Part shown: positions 56,796 through 64,000 of the stretch, one piece after another
Layout: every line of letters begins with the position of its first letter
How positions within the stretch are numbered: position 1 is the stretch's first letter
Source of the DNA: Leifsonia shinshuensis
GTDB taxonomy: Bacteria > Actinomycetota > Actinomycetes > Actinomycetales > Microbacteriaceae
Assembly (NCBI RefSeq): GCF_014217625.1
Contig: NZ_CP043641.1
Coordinates: 2,728,001-2,792,000, forward strand
Reading direction: 5' to 3'
DNA: 64,000 nucleotides
Notes under the pieces: generated by a model
Database searches by the model: none
The model's input: the letters and a program-made list of their open reading frames with translations, nothing else
Told to the model about the DNA's origin: nothing
Translations under genes and position numbers: made by a program

Positions 56796-58097
56796 TCAGC
56801 CCAGGACGGGCGCGGGAGCCTCGAAGTACCGGTGCGCGTAGAGCGATTCGGGGAGCATCTCCATGCCGATGCCCGGCGTGAGCGGGGCGCGGTAGCGGCC
56901 GCCGGACAGCTCCACCGGTGTGACGAAGTGCTCGTGCAGGTGCTTGGTGTACTCGATCATCCGGCCCTCCTGCGTTCCGGAGACGGCGACGAAGTCGAAC
57001 ATCGAGAAGTGCTGCACCGCCTCGCAGAGCCCCACGCCGCCCGCGTGCGGACACACCGGCACGCCGAACTTCGCCGCCAGCAGCAGGATCGCGATGTTCT
57101 CGTTCACGCCGGCGACCCGGGTCGAGTCGATCTGGACGATCGCCGCCGCGCCGGCCTGCAGCAGCTGCTTGAACAGCACGCGACTCATCCCGTGCTCGCC
57201 CGTGGCGATGCGCACCGGGGCGACCGCTCGCGCGATCGCGGCGTGCGCGAGGACGTCGTCCGGGCTGGTCGGCTCCTCGACCCAGGCGAGGTCGAACGGC
57301 TCGAGGGCGTGGATCCACTCGATCGCCTGGTCGCGGTCCCAGCGCTGGTTGGCGTCGATCGCGATGCGGATGTCCGGGCCGACCTCCTCGCGCGCGATGC
57401 CGAGGCGGCGCACGTCGTCCTCCAGCCGGTCCCCGACTTTGAGCTTGATCTGCTCGAAACCCTCGTCCACCGCCTCGCGCGCCAGGCGGCGCAGCTTGTC
57501 GTCCGAGTAGCCGAGCCAGCCGGGGGTGGTCGTGTAACCGGGATAGCCGGTACGCAGGAGCTCGGCCTCCCGGGCGGCGCGGCCCGGCTCCGCCGCCCGC
57601 AGAATCGCCAGGGCGTCCTGGCGGGTCAGGGCGTCGCTGAGGTAGCGGAAGTCGACCAGGTCGACCAGCTCCTCCGGCGTCATCCGGGCGAGCAGCTGCC
57701 ACAGCGGGAGGCCGGCGCGCTTGGCCTTGAGGTCCCAGAACGCGTTGACCACGGCGCCGATGGCCATGTGCATCGCGCCCTTCTCCGGCCCGAGCCAGCG
57801 CAGCTGCGAGTCGTGGACGAACTCCCGCCAGAAGCCCCCCAGATCGCCGAGGATCGCCTCCACATCGCGCCCGATCACGCGGTGGGCGACGGCTTCGATC
57901 GCGGCGACCTGGACATCGTTGCCGCGGCCGATCGTGAAGACGAAGGAGTGGCCTTCCAACCCGTCGGGAGCGTCGGTGCTCACGCGGAGGTAGGCGGCGG
58001 AGTAGTCGGGGTCGGGATTCATCGCGTCGGAGCCGTCGAGGAGGGCGGACGTCTCGAACCGCACGTCCAGGGTCTCGAAGCCGGTCACGGTACTCAT
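56796..58097 (-). CDS. fucD: L-fuconate dehydratase (enolase superfamily)
   Basis: This is a 433-residue protein of the ENOSF1/FucD type. Signature elements are [17 protein letters not shown], the base Lys in [10 protein letters not shown] (KxK), metal ligands in [18 protein letters not shown] and TGEHGMSR, and the His in [15 protein letters not shown]. It removes water from L-fuconate to give 2-keto-3-deoxy-L-fuconate. The ATG at 58097 has AGGA 8 bases upstream; the TAGGAT box also lies 7 bases before it. The upstream palindrome ATCCTATTGGAT overlaps that box. Confidence 0.95.
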   Translation of the reverse strand: MSTVTGFETLDVRFETSALLDGSDAMNPDPDYSAAYLRVSTDAPDGLEGHSFVFTIGRGNDVQVAAIEAVAHRVIGRDVEAILGDLGGFWREFVHDSQLRWLGPEKGAMHMAIGAVVNAFWDLKAKRAGLPLWQLLARMTPEELVDLVDFRYLSDALTRQDALAILRAAEPGRAAREAELLRTGYPGYTTTPGWLGYSDDKLRRLAREAVDEGFEQIKLKVGDRLEDDVRRLGIAREEVGPDIRIAIDANQRWDRDQAIEWIHALEPFDLAWVEEPTSPDDVLAHAAIARAVAPVRIATGEHGMSRVLFKQLLQAGAAAIVQIDSTRVAGVNENIAILLLAAKFGVPVCPHAGGVGLCEAVQHFSMFDFVAVSGTQEGRMIEYTKHLHEHFVTPVELSGGRYRAPLTPGIGMEMLPESLYAHRYFEAPAPVLG

Positions 58098-58104
58098 AGA
58101 CAAC

Positions 58105-58116
58105 ATCCTATTGGAT
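58105..58116. promoter_or_regulatory. Candidate GntR operator ATCCTATTGGAT
   Basis: This near-palindrome overlaps the TAGGAT box upstream of fucD. It resembles TTCCTATAGGAA at 54997. A repressor bound here would block the -10 region. The regulator gene at 58238 also has ATCCTAGG in its own -10 region. Confidence 0.6.
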
Positions 58117-58183
58117 ATAGCCGGTCGGACGCCAGCGCAGAAACACGAAACGCTGTGCCGTCGCACCCGGACCGCGACGCGAA

Positions 58184-58215
58184 GACGCCCCCGAGCACAG
58201 CGGCTCGCGGGCGTC
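58184..58215. terminator. Hairpin after gntR gene
   Basis: A 13-bp stem with one mismatch, GACGCCCCCGAGC and GCTCGCGGGCGTC, encloses a 6-base loop. It lies 22 bases past the gntR stop on the minus strand, upstream of the fucD promoter. Confidence 0.65.
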
Positions 58216-58237
58216 TCGATGAGCGGACGGAAGGCTG

Positions 58238-58945
58238 CTACGCCTCGCCGTCCTCCAGGCTCGTGGCGATGCGCGTGTACGACTTCGTGATGTGGTCGAG
58301 CATCGCCTTCTCGGCGCGCTTGCCATCGCCGGCCCGCAGCGCCTCCAGCACCGCCTCGTGCTCGCCCGAGGTCTCCTCGACCACGCCGTGCTTGAAGTAG
58401 ATGCGGTACTGGTGCATGTGCGAGCGCAGCCGGAAGATCGCGTCCGCGAGCAGGGCGTTGCCCGAGTGCAGCGCGATGATGCGGTGGAACTCGGCGTCCT
58501 GGTTCGCGAAGTCCTTGTAGTCCTTGAACCGGTCGTCGCCGGTGTGCGCGGCCGCACCGCTGCGGTGCATGTCGTCGCAGAGCTGCTCCAGCTGGTCCAG
58601 CGTGCCGGCGTCGATCTCGCCCGCCGCGTTGCGGGAGGCGTACGGCTCCAGCAGCCGCCGCATCTCGAACAGCTCGCGGAGGCCGTCCGCGTCGAGCAGC
58701 GGAGCGGCGGTGTAGCCCTTCAGAGCCTTCTTCACGACCATGCCCTCGGACTCCAGCCGGGCGAGCGCCTCCCGCACCGGGGTCGGCGAGACGCCGAGCT
58801 GACGCGCGATGCCGTCGATGCTGGCCCGGCTGCCCGGCTCGATCACCTGGTCCATGAGCAGGCCGAGCACGGCGTCGTAGACGTCGTCGGCCAGCGCCCG
58901 CCGCGCGGGCAGGAAGTGTTCGCTGGTGGAAGGTTCGATGCTCAT
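58238..58945 (-). CDS. GntR-family (FadR/FCD) regulator of the fucose-type locus
   Basis: This is a 235-residue protein. The winged helix (about 15-80) has [28 protein letters not shown]. The C-terminal FCD domain (about 90-225) has the metal ligands in [17 protein letters not shown] and [15 protein letters not shown] with RSHMHQYRI. The ATG at 58945 is preceded by a TAGGAT box at exactly 6 bases and AGGATGT; GTG 58951 is too close. It lies between fucD and the dehydrogenase genes and probably binds the TCCTAT palindromes, releasing on a sugar acid. Confidence 0.92.
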   Translation of the reverse strand: MSIEPSTSEHFLPARRALADDVYDAVLGLLMDQVIEPGSRASIDGIARQLGVSPTPVREALARLESEGMVVKKALKGYTAAPLLDADGLRELFEMRRLLEPYASRNAAGEIDAGTLDQLEQLCDDMHRSGAAAHTGDDRFKDYKDFANQDAEFHRIIALHSGNALLADAIFRLRSHMHQYRIYFKHGVVEETSGEHEAVLEALRAGDGKRAEKAMLDHITKSYTRIATSLEDGEA

Positions 58946-58951
58946 GTGCAC

Positions 58952-58957
58952 ATCCTA
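58952..58957 (-). promoter_or_regulatory. Leaderless -10 box of gntR
   Basis: On the minus strand TAGGAT ends 6 bases before the ATG at 58945. It is part of ATCCTAGG, a half-match to the proposed operator, so autoregulation is possible. Confidence 0.5.
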
Positions 58958-58971
58958 GGCTTGCGGGCCTG

Positions 58972-59967
58972 CTAGATAGAGGAAAGAGGATGCAGGATCG
59001 CCGGGGGTGTCAGCCCGGCCGCCTCCAGCTCGTTCCACAGCTCGTCCGGCACCCGCGGTTCGGCGAGTCCGGCGTTGCGGACGATCTGCTCCGGGCTCTC
59101 GGCGCCGAGCACGACGGTGGAGACGGCGGGGTGCCGCAGCGGGAACTGGACGGCGAGCTGCGGGAGGCCGACGCCGTACGGAGCCGCGACATCCGCGATC
59201 CTGCCCGCCCGCTCGATCAGCGCCGCCGGGGCCGCGCCGTAGTCGAAATGCGCGTCGGCGCCAGGCCGCTCGGTCGCGAGGATGCCCGAGTTGAAGACGG
59301 CGGCGACCACCACCTCGACGCCGCGCTCCAGCGCAGCGGGCAGCAGGTCGGTCGCGGCGCTCCCGTCGAGCAGCGTGTAGCGGCCGGCGCACATGACAAT
59401 GTCGAGGTCCGTGTTCCGCACGAAGCGCGACAGCATCGCGGACTGGTTCATGCCCGCGCCGTAGGAGCGGATGACACCCTGCGAGCGCAGCTCCTCCAGG
59501 GCCGGGAACGCGCCGTCGAGCGCCTCCCGCTCGTGCTGGTCGGGGTCGTGGACGAACAGGATGTCGATGCGGTCGAGGCCGAGCCGATTCAGCGAGTCCT
59601 CCACCGAGCGCAGCACGCCATCGCGCGAGTAGTCGAGCCTCCGGCGGCGGGTCGACGGGACGTCGAACAGGCTGGCGATGTCGGTGTCCCCCGGCCGGTG
59701 GTCGGGGTTCGGCTCCAGCACGCGGCCGACCTTGGTCGAGAGGATGTACTCGTCGCGCGGGAGGCCGCGCAGCCCCTCGCCGAGCCGCTCCTCCGCGAGG
59801 CCGAGGCCGTAGTGCGGCGCCACATCGAAGTAGCGGATGCCGGCCTCCCACGCGGCGGGCACGATGCCGGGCCAGACGTCGTCCGGCCGGGCGCCGTACA
59901 GGTTGCCGAGCGCGGCGACGCCGAGGCCGATCGGGCCGCGATCCCGGCCGTTCTGAGCGGCCGTCAT
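58972..59967 (-). CDS. Aldo/keto reductase, probable L-fucose (aldose) dehydrogenase
   Basis: This is a 331-residue TIM-barrel oxidoreductase. It shows catalytic Asp/Tyr in [20 protein letters not shown], Lys in LSTKVGR and His in [11 protein letters not shown]. It resembles D-threo-aldose 1-dehydrogenases, which oxidise L-fucose to L-fucono-lactone. The ATG at 59967 overlaps the stop of the preceding enolase-family gene by one base (TGATG), so the two are co-translated. It is the likely first enzyme of the pathway. A lactonase is not seen in the window. Confidence 0.88.
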   Translation of the reverse strand: MTAAQNGRDRGPIGLGVAALGNLYGARPDDVWPGIVPAAWEAGIRYFDVAPHYGLGLAEERLGEGLRGLPRDEYILSTKVGRVLEPNPDHRPGDTDIASLFDVPSTRRRRLDYSRDGVLRSVEDSLNRLGLDRIDILFVHDPDQHEREALDGAFPALEELRSQGVIRSYGAGMNQSAMLSRFVRNTDLDIVMCAGRYTLLDGSAATDLLPAALERGVEVVVAAVFNSGILATERPGADAHFDYGAAPAALIERAGRIADVAAPYGVGLPQLAVQFPLRHPAVSTVVLGAESPEQIVRNAGLAEPRVPDELWNELEAAGLTPPAILHPLSSI

Positions 59968-61091
59968 CAGGCCACCCTCCGGTCCTCGATCGCATCGAGG
60001 TCCCACTCGATGCCGAGGCCCGGCGCGTCCGGGGCCAGGCCGTGGCCGTCGCGGATCACCAGCTCGCGCTTCGTGACCGCGCGCAGCTGCGGGATGTGCT
60101 CCAGGTAGAGCGCGTTCGGCACGGCGCAGCACAGCGACACGTGCAACTCCATCAGGAAGTGCGGCGCGACGGCGACATTGAACGACTCGGCGAGGTGCGC
60201 GACCTTCAGCCACGGCGTGATCCCGCCGACGCGTGCGACGTCCACCTGGACGATGGAGGCCGCCCCCGCCTGCAGGTACTCGCGGAACTGCCCGACCGAG
60301 TACATCGACTCCCCCACTGCGATCGGCAGCGTGGTCGACTCCGCGAGCCGGCGGTGACCGGCCACGTCCTCGGCCGGCAGCGGCTCCTCGAACCAGAAGA
60401 TGTCCAGCGGCTCGAACAGCGCGGCGCGCCGGATCGCCTCCGCGGCGGTCATCGACTGGTTGGCGTCGACCATGATGTCCATGCCGGGGCCGACCGCCGC
60501 GCGCACAGCGGCGAGGCGCTCGGCGTCCTCGTGCCCGCGCGGCTTGCCGACCTTGATCTTCACGCCGCCGAGGCCGCGACGCTGCGACTCGACCGCCTGC
60601 GCGACCAGTTCGTCGGTGTCGAAGTGCAGCCAGCCTCCCTCGGTGTCGTACAACGGGATGCTCGGCCGCGAGCCGCCGGCGGCCACCCAGAGCGGAAGCC
60701 CGGAGGCCGTGCAGCGCGCATCCCACACGGCGGTGTCCACGGCTGCGAGCGCCAGCGACGTGATCGCGCCGACTGTGGTCGCCCGCGTAGCCGAGAAGAG
60801 AGCGCGCCACACGGCCTCCGGACGATTGACGTCCATGCCGACGAGCACGTCGAGCAGGCAGGTCCGCAGGAGGCTGAGCACGGCCTCGCCTCCGGTGCCG
60901 ATCGTGTAGCTGTAGCCGATGCCCTCCACGCCGCCCGCGGTGCGGAGCCGGACGAAGATCGTCTCCTGCTTGAGGAACGACTGCACGGCGTCGGTACGCA
61001 CGGTCTCGACCTCGAGGTCGCTCAGCCACGCCTCGGCGCTGACGATGGTGCCGTCGACGGCGACGCGGGCGGTGGGCGGGGCGAGGGTCAT
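59967..61091 (-). CDS. Enolase-superfamily sugar-acid dehydratase/racemase (MR group)
   Basis: This is a 374-residue protein. The capping domain (about 25-135) and barrel (about 145-360) are clear. The base Lys is in GGVKIKVGKPRG, metal ligands in MVDANQSM, FWFEEPLPAED and AVGESMYSV, and the His in VAPHFLMELH. It is not a close match to fucD in the same locus. The substrate is probably another sugar acid (fuconate-, galactarate- or rhamnonate-like; not resolved). It follows the ABC permease gene by 50 bases with AGGACTCGC before ATG 61091 and is coupled to the AKR gene. Confidence 0.85.
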   Translation of the reverse strand: MTLAPPTARVAVDGTIVSAEAWLSDLEVETVRTDAVQSFLKQETIFVRLRTAGGVEGIGYSYTIGTGGEAVLSLLRTCLLDVLVGMDVNRPEAVWRALFSATRATTVGAITSLALAAVDTAVWDARCTASGLPLWVAAGGSRPSIPLYDTEGGWLHFDTDELVAQAVESQRRGLGGVKIKVGKPRGHEDAERLAAVRAAVGPGMDIMVDANQSMTAAEAIRRAALFEPLDIFWFEEPLPAEDVAGHRRLAESTTLPIAVGESMYSVGQFREYLQAGAASIVQVDVARVGGITPWLKVAHLAESFNVAVAPHFLMELHVSLCCAVPNALYLEHIPQLRAVTKRELVIRDGHGLAPDAPGLGIEWDLDAIEDRRVA

Positions 61092-61141
61092 GCGAGTCCT
61101 GCTTTCTGGTGGAGGGTGGGAGGCGGTGGCGGGATGCCGCG

Positions 61142-62014
61142 TCAGCGGCCGCCGAAGCCGCCGAGGGCCACGCCCTTGATGAGCTGGCGCTGGAGCACCG
61201 CCACGATGATGAGCGACGGGATGATCGCGATGGTCGACGCGGCCATCATCAGGCTCCACTGCGTGCCGTGCTCGCCCGTGAACATCGAGAGCCCGAGCGG
61301 CACCGTCGCCAGGTCCTGGCTGTTGATGATGATCAGCGGCCAGAGGTACGAGTTGTAGTAGCCGACGAACGAGAAGACGCCGAGCACCGAGATCGGGGCC
61401 GCGAGCTGCGGGAGCAGCACCGACCACAGCGTGCGGAAGCGCGAGGCGCCGTCGATGATGGCGGCCTCCTCGAACTCGATCGGGATGGTCAGGAAGAACT
61501 GCCGCAGCAGGAACGTGCCGAACGCCGTGAAGGCGAACGGGATGATGAGCGCGACGTAGGTGTCGACCAGGCCGAGCTGGTTCATCATGATGAACAGCGG
61601 GACGACCAGGACCTCCTGCGGCAGCACGAGCGTGAGCACGTACAGCAGGAACAGCCGGTCGCGGTACTTGAACCGCAGCCGCGAGAACGCGTACGCCGAC
61701 AGCACCGCCACGATCACGGACAGCAGCGATCCGCAGAGCGCGACGAAGAAGCCGTTGAAGATGAACCGGCCGAACGGCACGAGCGTCCACGCGTCGACGA
61801 AGTTCGACCACTTGACCTCGGAGCCGATGAACGACGGCGTCGGCGAGAAGACCTCCGACTCGGGCTTCAGCGCCGAGAAGAACATCCAGATGAACGGGAA
61901 CGTGAACAGCAGCGCGACGACGGCGACCGCCGCCGTGTTCAGCCAGGTCTTGGCGACGACCTTCCGCTGAGCCGGGCGCAGCCGGCGGCGAACGCGGGTG
62001 ACCTCACTTGTCAT
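61142..62014 (-). CDS. Carbohydrate ABC permease (MalG-type), fucose-type locus
   Basis: This is a 290-residue protein with six helices. The EAA loop is FEEAAIIDGASRFRTLWSVLLP (about 188-209). The C-terminus is QLIKGVALGGFGGR. The ATG at 62014 overlaps the end of the preceding permease by 11 bases. It forms the second channel subunit of the importer. Confidence 0.92.
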   Translation of the reverse strand: MTSEVTRVRRRLRPAQRKVVAKTWLNTAAVAVVALLFTFPFIWMFFSALKPESEVFSPTPSFIGSEVKWSNFVDAWTLVPFGRFIFNGFFVALCGSLLSVIVAVLSAYAFSRLRFKYRDRLFLLYVLTLVLPQEVLVVPLFIMMNQLGLVDTYVALIIPFAFTAFGTFLLRQFFLTIPIEFEEAAIIDGASRFRTLWSVLLPQLAAPISVLGVFSFVGYYNSYLWPLIIINSQDLATVPLGLSMFTGEHGTQWSLMMAASTIAIIPSLIIVAVLQRQLIKGVALGGFGGR

Positions 62015-62987
62015 AGTTGACCCACCTCTTCTGTCCCGCGAACTGCAGCGCGGTGATGAGCATGACGACGATGAACAGCATCCAGGCGAGCGCGGAGGCG
62101 TAGCCGAGCCGGTCGAAGACGAAGCCGTTGCGGTACAGGTAGAGCACGAACGTGTTCGTCGACTCCCCCGGTCCGCCCTGCGTCAGGATCTGCGGCTGCA
62201 CGAAGACCTGGAACGCGCCGATCATGGTCATGGTCATGGTGAAGAACAGCGCGGGCGAGATCATCGGCAGGATGATCGAGCGCAGCCGCTGCCAGGCGTT
62301 CGTGCCGTCCATCCGGGAGGCCTCCAGCAGTTCCTTCGGGATGCCGGCGATGCCCGCCGAGAGCACGATCACGTTGTACCCGAACGACTGCCACACCGAC
62401 ATCGCGATCACGGACGCGAGCGCGAACCGGGAGTCCGAGAGCCAGCTCGGCCCCTGGATGCCGATCGAGTGCAGGGCCGAGTTCACGATCCCGTTGTCAC
62501 TGAGCAGCAGCCGCCAGACCAGCGCGTTGGCGACCATCGGCGTGATCGCCGGGAGGAAGAAGATCACCCTCCAGAAGCCGGCGCCCTTGACGCGGGTGTT
62601 CAGCCACAGCGAGACCGCCAGCGCGAGCGCGAGGTTCAGCGCCGTGTAGACGAACGCGAAGATGACGGTGTTGAGCAGGACCGTGTAGAACGTCGGGTCG
62701 CTGAACAGCTTCTGGTAGTTGGCGAGGCCGACGAAGGTCGGGGTACCGAACAACGGCCACTCGAAGAGGCTGATGACCAGCGACCCGAGCAGCGGCACCA
62801 CGATGAAGAAGATGAAGCCGGCGAGGCCGGGCCACAGGTAGGCCAGGGCGGTGAGCCCATCGCCCTTCCTCTTCTTCCGGCCGCGCGGCGGCGACGGGTG
62901 CGGCACATGGAACGGCCGGGTCTCGGGCGCGGCGGGCGCCGCCGTCTCCTCCGAGACGACGGCGCCCGTGATCAGTGGCGACGACAT
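62004..62987 (-). CDS. Carbohydrate ABC permease (MalF-type), fucose-type locus
   Basis: This is a 327-residue protein. A basic Pro-rich N-terminus (about 45 residues) precedes six helices. The EAA loop reads LEASRMDGTNAWQRLRSIILP (about 230-250), with Ser instead of the second Ala. It starts 5 bases after the binding-protein stop at ATG 62987. It is the first permease of the import operon. Confidence 0.92.
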   Translation of the reverse strand: MSSPLITGAVVSEETAAPAAPETRPFHVPHPSPPRGRKKRKGDGLTALAYLWPGLAGFIFFIVVPLLGSLVISLFEWPLFGTPTFVGLANYQKLFSDPTFYTVLLNTVIFAFVYTALNLALALAVSLWLNTRVKGAGFWRVIFFLPAITPMVANALVWRLLLSDNGIVNSALHSIGIQGPSWLSDSRFALASVIAMSVWQSFGYNVIVLSAGIAGIPKELLEASRMDGTNAWQRLRSIILPMISPALFFTMTMTMIGAFQVFVQPQILTQGGPGESTNTFVLYLYRNGFVFDRLGYASALAWMLFIVVMLITALQFAGQKRWVNYDK

Positions 62988-62992
62988 GGCGC

Positions 62993-64000
62993 CTACTGCC
63001 CCACCGAGTTCTGGATGGTGGTCAGCACATCCTTGGCGGTCTTGTCACCCCGGTAGCCCTCGACTCCGTACTGGGTGAACAGGGTCTCGACCTGGTTCCA
63101 GGTCGGGGTGGTGAGCTGGGCCTTGGCGTCCTTCAGCAGGGCCTGCACCGCGCTGTACGCCTCGGCGGACTTGCCGTCGGCCCACGCCGACTGCGCGTCC
63201 GGACGCGAGGGGACGATGCCGCGCTTCTCGGCCTGCCCCTTCAGGACGCTGGTGTCGGTCATGGCCATGATCGCCTTGAACGCGCTGTCCGGGTCCTTGC
63301 AGTTCTTCGCGATGCCGAAGCCGGAGCCGGCCGTCATGCCCTTGGCGTCGCCGGACGCGGTCGGGACGATCGTGACGCCCAGCTTGAACTTGGCGGCGGC
63401 GGCGAAGGTGCCGTACATCCACGGGCCCTCGATGAGCATGTCGCTCGCGCCGGAGGTGAACGCCGACTGGCCGACGTCGGAGCCGTCTGCGGCCTCCGGG
63501 GCCTTGGCGATTCCCTCCTTGGAGACCAGGTCGAAGTACGACTGCACCGAGGCGACCAGCTTGGAGTTGGTCAGGTCGAGCTTGCCGCCCTTGACCGCCT
63601 CCGCGCCGTCGGCGATGGCCCACGCGTTCGGGATGAAGAAGCCCGGCTCGATGGCGAGCGCCTTGTGGTCGGCGGTGGTCAGCTTCTTCGCGTCGGAGAG
63701 GAACTGGTCACGGGTGTAGGTCGAGCTCGGCAGCGCGAGGCCGGCCTTCTGGAAGGCGTCCGCGTTGTAGTAGAGGACGATCGGCTCGGCGTCGTAGGGG
63801 ATGGCGCGGATGCTGCCGTCCACCGTCATGCCCTTGAGCATGGAGGCGTCGAACTTCGAGGTGTCGAGCTTGTACTTCTTGATCAGGTCGGTCAGCGGCA
63901 TCAGCAGCCCGGAGAGCTCCTGCGCGCGGGCGGCCTGCGTGGTCAGGAGGCAGGGCGGGTTGGATCCGCTCAGGCGCGTCTTGACCTTCGTCCAGTAGTC
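62993..64000 (-). CDS. Carbohydrate ABC substrate-binding protein, N-terminus beyond window
   Basis: The frame is open to the window edge, giving 335 residues plus stop. It carries the family 1 binding-protein pattern: GMTVDGSIRAIPYDAEPIVLYYNADAF, given by its position near residues 60-85 of the visible part, then GAEAVKGGKLDLTNSK, DMLIEGPWMYGTF and GFGIAKNCKDPDSAFKAI. Signal peptide and start lie right of base 64000. An apparent start at 63901 is internal, since the frame continues with coding-like sequence. It presumably supplies fucose or a related sugar to the two permeases. Confidence 0.93.
   Translation of the reverse strand, partial: DYWTKVKTRLSGSNPPCLLTTQAARAQELSGLLMPLTDLIKKYKLDTSKFDASMLKGMTVDGSIRAIPYDAEPIVLYYNADAFQKAGLALPSSTYTRDQFLSDAKKLTTADHKALAIEPGFFIPNAWAIADGAEAVKGGKLDLTNSKLVASVQSYFDLVSKEGIAKAPEAADGSDVGQSAFTSGASDMLIEGPWMYGTFAAAAKFKLGVTIVPTASGDAKGMTAGSGFGIAKNCKDPDSAFKAIMAMTDTSVLKGQAEKRGIVPSRPDAQSAWADGKSAEAYSAVQALLKDAKAQLTTPTWNQVETLFTQYGVEGYRGDKTAKDVLTTIQNSVGQ

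Noticed and set aside
63801..63901. Start of the last binding-protein gene at 63901
   Set aside because: The frame stays open and coding-like to the window edge, and a signal peptide is missing at 63901, so the gene is cut by the window.

Overview
The window is high-GC DNA with tightly packed genes, frequent GTG starts and many 4-base start/stop overlaps. It looks like an actinobacterial chromosome. LytR-CpsA-Psr proteins, a VanY-type carboxypeptidase, carbohydrate ABC importers and apparent leaderless promoters suit Microbacteriaceae (Leifsonia or a close relative). The family is an inference from gene content, not from a marker-gene comparison.

Layout. 1-5277: one end of an integrated element. 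It holds a lipoprotein (cut by the window edge), a membrane-anchored cell-wall hydrolase coupled to a sigma-factor-like protein, an excisionase, a divergent XRE repressor and a tyrosine integrase, and it abuts the 3' end of a tRNA-Ser(TGA) gene. 5307-14721: mostly housekeeping genes (MFS exporter, LCP protein, HAD phosphatase, serS, diacylglycerol kinase, pheA, pgm). 14790-18664: a four-gene, translationally coupled operon of a SpoIIE/PP2C phosphatase, a cellulose-synthase-like glycosyltransferase, a STAS antagonist and an RsbW-like kinase. This is the most unusual unit in the window. 18798-25666: a second LCP protein, VanY, a secreted amidase, a 14-TM MFS pump and a Na+/H+ antiporter. 25869-32777: TetR, then a beta-glucoside locus (ABC importer, GH1 glucosidase, LacI) with clear LacI operators. 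33015-41658: mixed small genes (PAP2, SRPBCC, orphan DNA methyltransferase, two GNATs, lipoate ligase, two hydrolases, MarR-MFS pair, possible leader peptide).

41724-54637: an L-rhamnose locus. A minus-strand operon runs from ABC importer through alpha-rhamnosidase, mutarotase, isomerase, bifunctional aldolase/dehydrogenase and kinase to a nucleotidyltransferase, with a divergent LacI regulator. 54641-64000: a non-phosphorylative L-fucose-type locus (mutarotase, AKR dehydrogenase, fuconate dehydratase, SDR, FAH hydrolase, a second enolase-superfamily enzyme, GntR regulator, ABC importer cut by the window end). The import and hydrolysis genes suggest an organism living on plant or microbial polysaccharides.

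Three repeat families sit between genes, mostly at convergent 3' ends: an ATTCG-NNN-CGAAT palindrome (three clusters), a long GGGCACGT-type hairpin (two copies) and a TCCGGA-rich cluster. Seven genes have a TANNNT box exactly 6 bases before the start codon, the signature of leaderless transcription.
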